Assembly: GCA_965230565.1 (NCBI GenBank)
Contig: CBDDLH010000016.1
Location: 248,001 to 312,000 of the forward strand
DNA from: BCD1 sp965230565
Lineage (GTDB): Bacteria > Bacteroidota > Bacteroidia > Chitinophagales > Saprospiraceae
Direction of reading: 5' to 3'
Length of the DNA: 64,000 bases
Under the pieces are notes generated by a model, which saw only the letters and a list, made by a program, of their open reading frames with translations, made no database searches and was not told where the DNA came from. The translations under genes and the position numbers were made by a program. Of this stretch, positions 45,882-55,109 are shown in pieces (the stretch's first letter is position 1; each line of letters starts with the position of its first letter).

Positions 45882-45956
45882 ACCTGTCATTTTGCTTTCG
45901 ACAGGTTCTTATAAAATCAATTGCAGGAATCGGGTTTTATCCCGACCCTGCAATTG
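45882..45956. repeat. Two adjacent hairpins
   Basis: ACCTGTC (45882-45888) pairs with GACAGGT (45900-45906); CAATTGCAGG (45918-45927) pairs with CCTGCAATTG (45947-45956), with an inner CGGG/CCCG extension. They follow the lamin-tail gene. No T-run is present, so they may stabilise mRNA or be an intergenic repeat rather than a terminator. Confidence 0.7.
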
Positions 45957-46068
45957 AACACTTGCACACTATCATTGCTCTTTTGACCAGCTGCTTTCCA
46001 GAAATATTACACCGCTGTTTTTTCTCAATCTTTGCTGATTTCAGCAATGACAACCAAATTTTTTACGA

Positions 46069-48810
46069 ATGAGATTACAATCATTTTTGATCTTACTAGG
46101 CTTATCCATGATAAGCACTTATGGCTTTGCCCAAAAGTCAACCTTAACCGGTATGATTACTGATGCCGGCAACAAGGAACCACTGATCGGGGCTACCATT
46201 TATGTAAATGAAACCGGTGCTATCACTGATTTTGACGGTCGCTATGAAATTACCCTGCCTAATGGGGAGCACACCTTAATTATTTCCTATGTCGGATATG
46301 AACCACAGGAAGTTGAGGTGAACCTCACAGATGATCAGGTAATGGATTTTGAATTGGAAAGCAGTATCGTTTTGAAAGAGATAGTGGTTACGGCAGATAT
46401 TGCATTGGAGCGGGAAACACCTGTTGCTTTTTCAAACATTCCTACCCGAAAGCTGGATGAGGAATTAGCCGCACAGGATATCCCTATGATCCTGAACTCC
46501 ACTCCGGGGGCTTATGCGACCCAAAGCGGGGGAGGAGATGGTGATGCGAGAATTACCATTCGCGGATTCAACCAGCGTAATATCGCAGTAATGCTGGATG
46601 GCATTCCCGTGAATGATATGGAAAACGGCTGGGTGTACTGGTCTAACTGGTTTGGTTTGGATTTGGTGACCCAGACCATGCAGGTACAAAGAGGACTAGG
46701 AGCCTCAAAACTATCTGTACCTTCCGTAGGGGGAACCGTGAATATTTTAACGAAAGGTATCGATGCCAAAAAAAGTTTGAGATTCCGACAGGAAGTCGGT
46801 AATAACGGCTTCCTGAGATCCACACTTGGAGTGACCACAGGACGACTCAAAAACGGTTGGGGAATTTCTGCTGCAGCTTCTTACAAACAAGGAGACGGCT
46901 GGGTTAAAGGGAATTTCACAAAAGGTTATTTTTATTACCTGAGAATTGACAAGCAATTGGGTGATCACCTGATCAGCCTTTCCGGATTCGGAGCACCTCA
47001 GGAGCACGGACAAAGGCCATTCACAGCTGAAATAGGCCTGGTGGATGCTGATTATGCCCGTGAATTAGGTGTCCCTCAGGAAGCGCTTGATCAAATGGCG
47101 GTAAAAGACAAAGGACGCCGGTTTAGCGAACATTGGGGATTGATCGATGGTGAATTGGTCAATACCAGAAAAAATTTCTACCACAAACCTCAGATAAGCC
47201 TTCGTCACAGTTGGCAGGCTTCTGAAAGGCTCTATTGGTCAAATGTAGCTTATCTCTCCATTGGATCAGGAGGAGGAAGTGCTCCTGCCTCCAGTACCGA
47301 TGGCGGACAGTCCATTCCAAGGTATGAAACCGGAGATGAGCTTGAGGGGCAATACAACCTTGAGGAGGCAATCATCAGAAACCAATCAACCAATTTTGCC
47401 AAACCTGATGACAGGTCCGAACACATTTTAAGGGCAAGTAATAACGACCACTTTTGGTATGGAATCTTATCAACTGTTAAGTTTGACATCAATGATAATT
47501 TCACTTTTTCAGGGGGAGTTGATGCTCGAGACTATAGAGGAGACCACTACCGGACCGTCTATGATTTATTAGGTGGATCTTACTACAGAGGTACGGGGAA
47601 TTATCTGATAGACCAACAAAACACCAAATTGTACGAGGGAGACAAGATCTCTTACGATTACAGTGGTTTTGTGAGATGGGGCGGTATTTTCGGATTATTG
47701 GAATATAAAAACAGCAGGATCTCTACATTTATTAATGCTTCCACTGCCATCACGGCTTATAGTCTCGAAGATTATATGAAGCCAAAGCAGGTTGCCCTGG
47801 GAGATACAACGCTTTTTGTTTCCTATGGACAGGAAGTTGAACACAATGGCAAGACATACACTATTGATTCGCCCGAGGCTCAGATACAACGTGTTGATTG
47901 GGTAAAGATTCCTTCCTACACTTTTAAGGCAGGGGCCAGCTATAAATTGAATTTGAACAATAGTTTCTTTGTTAATGCTGGATATCTTTCAAAAGCTCAG
48001 CGATTTAATAACGTTATCAATAGTAACCGATCAGGGACCGAAGTGCTGGAATTCAATAATTTCGAAAATGAGAAAATCATTGCTTTTGAATTAGGATACA
48101 GTTATAAAAGTCCCATATTTTCAGCAAACCTAAACGGTTATTATACTTCCTGGAACAACAAACCACTGGATTCGCCCCCGACGATTTCTGAAGACCCAAG
48201 TGATCCTGATGCTGACAGGTTCCCTGTTAATATTCCCGGAATTGATGCATTGCACAAAGGGATTGAATTAGACTTTGCCTTTAAGCCGCTCAACAATTTG
48301 ACTATTGAAGGTCTGGCGTCAGTTGGGGACTGGATTTGGAATTCCGGAGAAACCGCTACGGTAACTTTGCCCAATGACTTTATTTATGAGTATACTTTCG
48401 ATGCAGTTGGTGTACACGTGGGAGACGCTGCACAACTGCAATTCGGAGGACTTGTTCGTTATGAGCCTGTCAAAAATCTGTATTTCAAATTTAAAGTAAC
48501 TCATTTTGCCAAGAACTTCGCTGATTTCCAACCGGAAGATCTGCAGGGAGAAGATGCCCGCAGGGAATCCTGGCAATTGCCTAATTACACACTGGTTTCC
48601 TTCCACGGGGGATACTCATTTAAGATAAAAGAGGTTAGGTGCAACCTGCGGGCTAACATTCTCAATTTACTCGATGTAACATATATCAGCGATGCCAGAA
48701 ATAACGACACCTTCAATACGCCTGCTTTTTCCGATTTTGATGCCAAATCAGCTTCAGTGCATTACGGACAGGGTAGAAGAGGTTCTGTTTCTTTGCAAAT
48801 CAGTTTATAA
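46069..48810 (+). CDS. TonB-dependent receptor
   Basis: A 913-residue outer membrane receptor: signal peptide (MRLQSFLILLGLSMISTYGFA), a carboxypeptidase-regulatory-like domain (about 24-108; LTGMITDAGNKEPLIGATIYV), a plug (about 110-230; ITIRGFNQRNIAVMLDGIPV and VPSVGGTVNILTKG) and a 22-strand-type barrel ending RRGSVSLQISL. It should bring a bulky nutrient across the outer membrane with TonB energy. No SusD, siderophore or vitamin gene adjoins it, so the ligand is unknown. The next gene encodes a T9SS-secreted phospholipase-D-like protein 72 bases downstream; they may share a transcript. Confidence 0.93.
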   Translation: MRLQSFLILLGLSMISTYGFAQKSTLTGMITDAGNKEPLIGATIYVNETGAITDFDGRYEITLPNGEHTLIISYVGYEPQEVEVNLTDDQVMDFELESSIVLKEIVVTADIALERETPVAFSNIPTRKLDEELAAQDIPMILNSTPGAYATQSGGGDGDARITIRGFNQRNIAVMLDGIPVNDMENGWVYWSNWFGLDLVTQTMQVQRGLGASKLSVPSVGGTVNILTKGIDAKKSLRFRQEVGNNGFLRSTLGVTTGRLKNGWGISAAASYKQGDGWVKGNFTKGYFYYLRIDKQLGDHLISLSGFGAPQEHGQRPFTAEIGLVDADYARELGVPQEALDQMAVKDKGRRFSEHWGLIDGELVNTRKNFYHKPQISLRHSWQASERLYWSNVAYLSIGSGGGSAPASSTDGGQSIPRYETGDELEGQYNLEEAIIRNQSTNFAKPDDRSEHILRASNNDHFWYGILSTVKFDINDNFTFSGGVDARDYRGDHYRTVYDLLGGSYYRGTGNYLIDQQNTKLYEGDKISYDYSGFVRWGGIFGLLEYKNSRISTFINASTAITAYSLEDYMKPKQVALGDTTLFVSYGQEVEHNGKTYTIDSPEAQIQRVDWVKIPSYTFKAGASYKLNLNNSFFVNAGYLSKAQRFNNVINSNRSGTEVLEFNNFENEKIIAFELGYSYKSPIFSANLNGYYTSWNNKPLDSPPTISEDPSDPDADRFPVNIPGIDALHKGIELDFAFKPLNNLTIEGLASVGDWIWNSGETATVTLPNDFIYEYTFDAVGVHVGDAAQLQFGGLVRYEPVKNLYFKFKVTHFAKNFADFQPEDLQGEDARRESWQLPNYTLVSFHGGYSFKIKEVRCNLRANILNLLDVTYISDARNNDTFNTPAFSDFDAKSASVHYGQGRRGSVSLQISL

Positions 48811-48882
48811 AATCATTGAATTAAAATAGCAACCCCTGGTTGCTCACACTCAATTGAATTAATCTTAAAAAAACTTTTACTA

Positions 48883-51090
48883 ATGAATAAATTATTTTTT
48901 CTGGCTTTGGCCCTGTTCTTTTCCGTGTCCGTTTTTGCGCAGATCGATATATCAGAGGCCAGAGGTATGTCCGAAGGCACCACGGTAACAATTGAAGGAG
49001 TGGTTACGAATGGACCCAGTCTCGGTGTTATCAGATACATTCAGGATGAAACCGGCGGGATCCCTGCATACCCGGGTACCGGCTCTGCCGCAGGTTTTCC
49101 GGATAATGTGAATTTAGGAGACCATGTTACGGTAACCGGGGTATTGAAATATTATAATGGTTTACTGGAAATCGATCCTATTAATTCCTATACAGTCAAT
49201 TCTTCTGACAATCCTTTACCAGATCCGTTGGTGGTATCTCCTGCGGAAGTTGGTGAAGATAATGAAGGTAGCCTGGTTAAAGTAACAGGCGTGACCTTTG
49301 ACGATGGCGGAGGCGTATTTTCAGTCGGGACTTATTTTTTTAGTAATGGTTCTGAATCTTCCCAAATTTATGTAAGGTCTAACCATCCAATTATTGGTGA
49401 CCCGATTCCTCTGGCAACCGTGAACCTGACTGGTCTGTCTTCAGAATACAATGGCCAATATCAAATGCTTTTGCGGGATGGTAATGATATTGAAGTTGCG
49501 GATGACTTCTTTATCACCTCGCCTATTGTTGAATCAGATCTTACTACTGACGGATTTACCATCAATTGGGAAACCAATAATAGTGGAACCTCAGGACTCA
49601 GATATGGCACTACTCCTGATATGGAAAATGAAGTTGACATGGGAGGCTCTACCACAGATCACAGTGTCACGCTAACCGGATTGGATCCTGCCGAATTCTA
49701 TTATGTTCAGGCATTTTCGAATAATGGCAATACAACCATCTATTCAACTGATAAGCTTGTAAGTACCGCTTCCAACTCTTCCGGAGACGTTTTGGTTTAT
49801 TTTAATCATGGTGTAGATGGTACTTTCTCTGACGGTAACCATCCTTATGGGACGACTCCTGCAGAACTGGATGCAGCTATTATCACCAGAATTAACCAGG
49901 CTACCACTTCCATTGATGTTTCTGTTTACAACAATAACAGACCGACACTTACACAGGCTTTAATCGATGCTTACAACAATGGCATCCAGGTTCGTTATGT
50001 TTCAGATTCAGAAACAGCCAACCTTGGTTTGCAGGATCCGACTCCTCCCTTTCAAGTGATCAAAGGGAATACGGAAGGGCTTATGCACAATAAATTCTTT
50101 GTAATTGACGCCCACGATGCTGATCGGGCATGGGTTATCATGGGATCCACCAATATGACCCCGAATAACCTTGCTGATGACTTTAACAATATGGTTTTCA
50201 TTCAGGATCAGGCATTGGCAAAAGCTTACACATTAGAATTTGAAGAAATGTGGGGGTCTGATGGCCCGACTCCTGGGATTTTCAATGTGAAATTCGGAGC
50301 AGATAAGTCTAACAACACGCCACATCTTTTTAATATTAACGGTGTAGAGATGGAGTCCTATTTTTCACCAACCGACAATACAACGGTAGGAATCGTTGAC
50401 GCCATTAATACTGCGGACGATGATGTGGAATTTCAACTATTGACTTTTACAAATAATGAACTCGGCAACGCAGTTTTAACCGCTCACAATGATGGTGTTG
50501 ACGTGCGAGGTATCATTGACAACACAGGAGATCAGGGAACGGAATATGATTATTTACTTGCGAATGGAGTGCAGGTGAGTGGAGACAATACAGGTTTCCA
50601 GACACACCACAAATACGCTATCATTGACGCAACCAATCCAGCTTCTGATCCGATGGTTGTGACAGGTTCTCATAACTGGTCTGTAAGCGCAGAAACCAGA
50701 AATGACGAGAATACCCTGATTATTCATGACGCTGCTGTTGCCAATATTTTCCTGCAGGAATTTGAGGCTAGATGGTGTGAAGCTGTTGTTGGTGGAAATT
50801 GCGTTACGGCTAATGAGGAGATCAGTGAGATCGAAGGATTTGAAGCGACGATCTTTCCAAATCCGGTAGCTGTTGAAGCGAATATCACTTTAGCTTTGGA
50901 AAATGCTAATGATGTAACCATTTCATTGTGGAACCTGAACGGACAAATTTTGCATTCAAAAGTATTGAGGAAAGTTCAGGGAATTCAAAACACCACTTTA
51001 GATGTAAGCGGGGTGTCTTCCGGTAAATATTTGATTACTTTTAAAGTTGGAAATAATACAGCAGTAAAAAATCTGGAGGTCGTCAAATAA
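48883..51090 (+). CDS. Secreted phospholipase-D-like phosphodiesterase with OB-fold and T9SS CTD
   Basis: A 735-residue secreted protein: signal peptide (MNKLFFLALALFFSVSVFA), an OB-fold-like domain (about 22-205; VTIEGVVTNGPSLGVIRYIQ), an Fn3 domain (about 210-295), two PLD half-domains (about 300-635) and a type A sorting domain (about 655-735). HKD motifs are HNKFFVID near residue 402 and HHKYAIID near residue 574, each followed by GSTNMT or GSHNWS, so both catalytic halves look intact. PLD-superfamily enzymes hydrolyse phosphodiesters; the OB-fold at the front suggests a nuclease more than a lipase, as an inference. It is secreted to the surface by T9SS. Confidence 0.88.
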   Translation: MNKLFFLALALFFSVSVFAQIDISEARGMSEGTTVTIEGVVTNGPSLGVIRYIQDETGGIPAYPGTGSAAGFPDNVNLGDHVTVTGVLKYYNGLLEIDPINSYTVNSSDNPLPDPLVVSPAEVGEDNEGSLVKVTGVTFDDGGGVFSVGTYFFSNGSESSQIYVRSNHPIIGDPIPLATVNLTGLSSEYNGQYQMLLRDGNDIEVADDFFITSPIVESDLTTDGFTINWETNNSGTSGLRYGTTPDMENEVDMGGSTTDHSVTLTGLDPAEFYYVQAFSNNGNTTIYSTDKLVSTASNSSGDVLVYFNHGVDGTFSDGNHPYGTTPAELDAAIITRINQATTSIDVSVYNNNRPTLTQALIDAYNNGIQVRYVSDSETANLGLQDPTPPFQVIKGNTEGLMHNKFFVIDAHDADRAWVIMGSTNMTPNNLADDFNNMVFIQDQALAKAYTLEFEEMWGSDGPTPGIFNVKFGADKSNNTPHLFNINGVEMESYFSPTDNTTVGIVDAINTADDDVEFQLLTFTNNELGNAVLTAHNDGVDVRGIIDNTGDQGTEYDYLLANGVQVSGDNTGFQTHHKYAIIDATNPASDPMVVTGSHNWSVSAETRNDENTLIIHDAAVANIFLQEFEARWCEAVVGGNCVTANEEISEIEGFEATIFPNPVAVEANITLALENANDVTISLWNLNGQILHSKVLRKVQGIQNTTLDVSGVSSGKYLITFKVGNNTAVKNLEVVK

Positions 51091-51199
51091 TTTGGATCAA
51101 AACAAATTTTTACTGTTTGGGTAATAAATCCAACAATAATGCGATATTTGAGTATTCTAACTAATTTTTTACCTTAAACCTGAAAACATTCTATTAATT

Positions 51200-51580
51200 A
51201 TGGGATTTATTTTTGGATTATTAATGATCGGAATTGCTGTGCTTACCATTGCCGGCATGTGGAAAATTTTTGAAAAAGCAGGAAAACCGGGTTGGGCTGC
51301 AATTGTTCCGATTTACAACACTATTATTTTATTGGAGATTGTGAGAAAACCCTGGTGGTGGCTTATCTTAATGATCATTCCATATATTGGGATCATCTGG
51401 GGTATTTGGTCACTTAACCTGTTGAGCAAAAGTTTTGGAAAAGATGAAGGTTATACGGTTGGAATGCTTTTCCTGCCTTTCGTTTTTATTCCAATGCTCG
51501 GATTCGGAGATGCTCAATACATTCACGATCAGATCGAAGGACCGAAAGACGATGAAATACTGGACTCTGATCTGGTATAA
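51200..51580 (+). CDS. DUF5684 family membrane protein
   Basis: A 126-residue membrane protein with about three to four helices and the DUF5684 signature GMWKIFEKAGKPGWAAIVPIY followed by LLEIVRKPWWWLIL. Members sit next to varied genes and are sometimes fused to signal peptidase-like regions; no function is proven. The C-terminus is acidic (EGPKDDEILDSDL). A strong terminator follows 22 bases after the stop. Confidence 0.8.
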   Translation: MGFIFGLLMIGIAVLTIAGMWKIFEKAGKPGWAAIVPIYNTIILLEIVRKPWWWLILMIIPYIGIIWGIWSLNLLSKSFGKDEGYTVGMLFLPFVFIPMLGFGDAQYIHDQIEGPKDDEILDSDLV

Positions 51581-51602
51581 TTTTGCCTAAATAAATTTAT
51601 TT

Positions 51603-51640
51603 AAAGTCGGTGCCTACAACCAGAGGCACCGACTTTTTGT
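51603..51640 (+). terminator. Intrinsic terminator between DUF5684 and trmN6
   Basis: A 13-bp perfect stem AAAGTCGGTGCCT / AGGCACCGACTTT with an 8-base loop and TTT tail. It ends about 10 bases before the trmN6 ATG at 51650, leaving almost no room for a separate promoter. Confidence 0.9.
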
Positions 51641-51649
51641 TATAATACG

Positions 51650-52375
51650 ATGACTTCGAAAAAAACAAATCCATTCAGATTTAAACAATTTACCATTCAC
51701 CAGGATCGTGTACCGATGAAAGTGGGTACGGATGGTATTCTTCTTGGTGCATGGGCAAGAATTAAAGGTGCAGACAGTGCTCTTGATATTGGAGCCGGAT
51801 CGGGGCTTATAGCGCTGATGTTGGCCCAACGCAATGCTTCTGCCAAAATTCATGCAGTTGAGATTGACCATATCGCTTTTTTGGAAGCTAAAAACAATAT
51901 CAAAAATAGCCCATGGTCGGACAGAGTGCATGTTGATCACATTTCTGTACAGGATTTTTCAAGGCAAAATTCGGATTCCTTTGATTCCATTATCAGTAAT
52001 CCGCCGTTTTTTACCGGAGGTACATTCTCCTATTCACAAGACAGAAATAATGTCAGGCACACGGTGAAACTGCCTCACGGTGATTTATTGATGGCTGTCA
52101 GGAAATTATTGAGCTCCAACGGAAGTTTTTCTTTGATTCTACCTTACCTGGAGGGATTGAGGTTTTGTGAGCTGGCAGAGACTTATAACTTATATTGCGT
52201 ACGATCCCAGGAAGTTTTACCCAAGGCAGGTAGACAGGTCGAGCGACTTTTGATGGAATTTAAAAGGGAAAAACCCGAAGAATGTATCCAAGAACCTCAA
52301 CTCATTATCCAAAAAGGTGGAGCGAATGATTGGACAGAGGATTTTAGAAACCTCACCAAAGACTTTTACCTTTAG
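51650..52375 (+). CDS. trmN6: tRNA1(Val) adenine-37 N6-methyltransferase
   Basis: A 241-residue AdoMet-dependent methyltransferase of the TrmN6/YfiC family, which methylates A37 of tRNA1-Val. The N-terminus RFKQFTIHQDRVPMKVGTDG and ILLGAWA, motif I ALDIGAGSGLIALMLAQ, and the catalytic IISNPPFFTGG (NPPF) are present. The ATG at 51650 is required because the conserved FKQF stretch begins 10 residues later. The hairpin directly upstream means either read-through from the DUF5684 transcript or a leaderless start. Confidence 0.9.
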   Translation: MTSKKTNPFRFKQFTIHQDRVPMKVGTDGILLGAWARIKGADSALDIGAGSGLIALMLAQRNASAKIHAVEIDHIAFLEAKNNIKNSPWSDRVHVDHISVQDFSRQNSDSFDSIISNPPFFTGGTFSYSQDRNNVRHTVKLPHGDLLMAVRKLLSSNGSFSLILPYLEGLRFCELAETYNLYCVRSQEVLPKAGRQVERLLMEFKREKPEECIQEPQLIIQKGGANDWTEDFRNLTKDFYL

Positions 52376-52398
52376 CATTTTACAATGCTAATATTAAC

Positions 52399-52440
52399 AA
52401 AAACAGGCCCGGAACTAAACAATCCGGGCCTGTTTTTATT
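52399..52440 (+). terminator. Intrinsic terminator of trmN6
   Basis: A 15-bp stem AAAAACAGGCCCGGA / TCCGGGCCTGTTTTT (52399-52413, 52423-52437) and T-run. A smaller hairpin TAGCATT/AATGCTA spans the trmN6 stop just before it. Confidence 0.93.
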
Positions 52441-52453
52441 TATACAACTGTGA

Positions 52454-52461
52454 TACTTTTG
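52454..52461 (+). promoter_or_regulatory. Candidate -7 box for msrA
   Basis: TACTTTTG matches TAnnTTTG, 39 bases before the msrA ATG. No clear -33 TTG. Confidence 0.45.
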
Positions 52462-52500
52462 TGAAGGGTTTACTGTTAATTTGTATTCAAAAATAGTTTT

Positions 52501-53181
52501 ATGAAGAAATTGATTTTTGTTGGATTGTTATTTTCCTTTTTGGGAACCGCCTGTAGCCAAAAGCCAAATAATGTAAAAAAGGAAGGCGACAAATTGAATC
52601 CCACTATTGAGGATTATGTCAAGGATAAAGGCTATGAAAATTACGAAATTGCTACCCTTGCAGGCGGTTGTTTCTGGTGTATTGAAGCAGCTTTTGCCCG
52701 TATCGATGGGGTAGTGGACGCCATTAGCGGTTATTCGGGTGGAACGACCAAGCACCCCACGTATTATGAAGTTGGAGGAAGCAAAACCGGTCACGCAGAG
52801 TCTGTGAGATTATATTACGATCCTGCAAAGATTGATTACCAGACTTTGCTGGAGATCTTCTTTACGGCCCACGATCCAAGATTCCCGGATAGAGAAGGTA
52901 ATGATGTCGGTCCCGAATACCGATCAGCCGTTTTTTATCATAATGAGGCACAAAAGCAAGCTGCTGAAACCTATATCAAAAAACTTCTGGATGACGGCAC
53001 TTTCAAGCAAATAGCTACTGAAGTAACAGCCTATTCTAATTTTTGGGTAGCGGAGGATTATCACCAGGATTATTACGAATATCATCCTGAAAATCCTTAT
53101 GTCAGGAATGTCAGTAAGCCGAAGGTAGAAGCTGTGATGGACAAATTTAAGAACCTTTTAAAGGAGGAGTTTAAGAAATAG
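52501..53181 (+). CDS. msrA: Peptide-methionine (S)-S-oxide reductase, lipoprotein
   Basis: A 226-residue MsrA that reduces methionine-S-sulphoxide in oxidised proteins. The catalytic Cys57 lies in the GCFWC motif (LAGGCFWCIEAAFARIDGV), with GYSGGTTKHPTYYEV, TGHAESVRLYYDP and AHDPRFPDREGNDVGPEYRS following. An N-terminal lipoprotein signal, MKKLIFVGLLFSFLGTACS, with lipobox GTAC (Cys18) places it in the periplasm on a membrane, an exported form common in this phylum. Its own promoter box is present. It ends 10 bases before the convergent metallophosphoesterase. Confidence 0.94.
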   Translation: MKKLIFVGLLFSFLGTACSQKPNNVKKEGDKLNPTIEDYVKDKGYENYEIATLAGGCFWCIEAAFARIDGVVDAISGYSGGTTKHPTYYEVGGSKTGHAESVRLYYDPAKIDYQTLLEIFFTAHDPRFPDREGNDVGPEYRSAVFYHNEAQKQAAETYIKKLLDDGTFKQIATEVTAYSNFWVAEDYHQDYYEYHPENPYVRNVSKPKVEAVMDKFKNLLKEEFKK

Positions 53182-53191
53182 AACTCCTGAA

Positions 53192-55003
53192 TTATTTTCT
53201 GAAAAATGTTCCGGAACCGATTACATTTCGTTGATTATCCATCCAATTGGGCTGCCACCAGTATCGGGTTATTTGATCTCCATCTTTATCATCGGCAAAA
53301 ATGGCAATGCGTAATGTTTTCCATTTTTGCCCTTGTCTTTCTTCGATATAACTGATGGGGATCCTTGCCTCGGCAGCATAACCCGTAGCGGTCGCCTTGC
53401 ATATCCAGGTAGCACCTTCCATTGGGGTGGATGGATAAAGAACAGAAACAGCTTCAGAAGTTTGGGGTGTAATCATCTGGGAAAACTCGTCCACTGTGTA
53501 ATACTCCCTTCCTGTACTCATTGCACTTTTAGCAAGCGGCATAGCATTTATTGCCAGACCAATATTATCCTGAGCCCAGGGAGCACCATTTCCGAAGGAG
53601 ACAATATCCGAATCGGTAATTTGAGCCGCGAAATAAACATAATGGGAATCGTAGGACAAATTGAATTTCACGCTCATTTCTTCATCAAAGGAGCTGAATT
53701 GGAAAGGTAAATCATACCAGTCTTTAAACCTGCAATCAATTGTTTTTGGGGAATTTACTCTGTGTAAGAAATATTTTTTCAGTGGTTTTAAATTAAACCG
53801 GAAGGGATAACTGATTGCTGATTCAAGATCGTCGGGTTGGTAGGTGACCGTTGCATCTATTTGGACAGGATCATCGTAACCAAAACGCCTTTTCTTTAAA
53901 TGCACCTGGGCCTTTCTGACCGAATTTGGAGGAATGGTTATTTCGGTTTTATCCATCATTGCTATAAGCTCCATACTGTTTGATTCTTCAAAAGTTACTG
54001 CCATTGGGAAATTCTCGTCATTGGTTATTTTAATTTCTACATTTCCTTCGTCAAAGGCATCGTCTTCCATGAAGTATGGAGTTATTTGGAAAGGATTATT
54101 ATCGGCAAGGTGCTCTACATGCTTCCTCATTTTTTCGGTAAAAACGGCATCATCTAAAATACCTTCAAGGGTAATATTGGCCATAATCGGACCTTCTTTT
54201 GTCATGGTTATCCAGGCTACATGATCAAATTCACCCAATTCCGGACCACGCAAGGATGACCCTCCTCCGGTGGTGGCCAGAACATAATAATTGGCGTTGT
54301 TTCGAAAATATTTTACATAGCTATGTTCATGACCGGTATATACGGTGTGCTTCCGGTTTTTGAGTAGTTCTTCCACCTCATTCCACCTTTTGGTATCATC
54401 CTGGTTCCACAAAGGCTGGTGCATAAAAACCAATGTCCACCGAACATCTTTATTATCCTCTAATGTTCTTTTTATGTAGTCAAATTGCTCGTCTGATATG
54501 GTGCCTTTTCCGGCTCCTCTTTTTTGATCTTCAGAATTCAGCGCCAGGAATAAAACATTTTTATACAGAAAATGATAGTATGTTGCTCCAAGTCGTTTTT
54601 GCCATAGGTCCTCCATAACCTGGTTAGTGATATCATGATTTCCGGGAAGGTAGAAAAAAGGCATTTCGAGTTGTTGTACAAAACCGTCAAATTCATCCCA
54701 TTGACGATTTAATTCGTCCAGATCGGTGGTGTATCCCTCTATCAAATCACCAACGCTCATGACGAATTCGGGTTGTAACAGGTTTAGTTTATTTACGCCA
54801 TCCATAAAAACTCCCGGACGATGGCTTCCGGTCCTGTCGGTTACTATGGCGAAATGGAATTTATCCGGATCATTGTTTAAATCCAGGCTTGTGTAGGGAT
54901 TGGCTCCGGTAGATTGCTGAATTTGAACAGTGGCTTTATCGGTTTTTTGTGCAAAAACCAAAGAGGAAAATAGACTAAGGAATACAAGAAGTCGGAGTTT
55001 CAT
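53192..55003 (-). CDS. Exported metallophosphoesterase with C-terminal CBM9-like domain
   Basis: A 603-residue exported protein: signal peptide (MKLRLLVFLSLFSSLVFA), a calcineurin-like phosphoesterase domain (about 45-280) and a C-terminal CBM9/DOMON-like sugar-binding domain (about 415-603). Metal-binding motifs read HFAIVTDRTGSH (D-x-R instead of the usual D-x-H), VMSVGDLIEG, YLPGNHDITN, LVFMHQPLW and TVYTGHEHSY. The CBM9-like part has IDCRFKDWYDLPFQF and VYFAAQITDSDI. A phosphodiesterase of glycan, nucleotide or teichoic-like polymers is plausible; the substrate is unknown. Confidence 0.85.
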   Translation of the reverse strand: MKLRLLVFLSLFSSLVFAQKTDKATVQIQQSTGANPYTSLDLNNDPDKFHFAIVTDRTGSHRPGVFMDGVNKLNLLQPEFVMSVGDLIEGYTTDLDELNRQWDEFDGFVQQLEMPFFYLPGNHDITNQVMEDLWQKRLGATYYHFLYKNVLFLALNSEDQKRGAGKGTISDEQFDYIKRTLEDNKDVRWTLVFMHQPLWNQDDTKRWNEVEELLKNRKHTVYTGHEHSYVKYFRNNANYYVLATTGGGSSLRGPELGEFDHVAWITMTKEGPIMANITLEGILDDAVFTEKMRKHVEHLADNNPFQITPYFMEDDAFDEGNVEIKITNDENFPMAVTFEESNSMELIAMMDKTEITIPPNSVRKAQVHLKKRRFGYDDPVQIDATVTYQPDDLESAISYPFRFNLKPLKKYFLHRVNSPKTIDCRFKDWYDLPFQFSSFDEEMSVKFNLSYDSHYVYFAAQITDSDIVSFGNGAPWAQDNIGLAINAMPLAKSAMSTGREYYTVDEFSQMITPQTSEAVSVLYPSTPMEGATWICKATATGYAAEARIPISYIEERQGQKWKTLRIAIFADDKDGDQITRYWWQPNWMDNQRNVIGSGTFFRK

Positions 55004-55109
55004 ATTAGTTCAAAGTTTTGCCGAAAGCTACTCAATTAATGTTATCAGCGTTTAAAAATTTTGTAAAATAAAAGTCAATAAAAAGCTATTACAGCTTGCT
55101 CAAGTGAAT

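Noticed and set aside
45918..45956. Hairpin as terminator of the lamin-tail gene
   Set aside because: Stem is good, but no T-run follows on either strand, so it was listed as a repeat/hairpin.
53165..53188. AGGAGTT/AACTCCT hairpin at the end of msrA as terminator
   Set aside because: Only 7 bp and weakly T-rich downstream; not strong enough to call.
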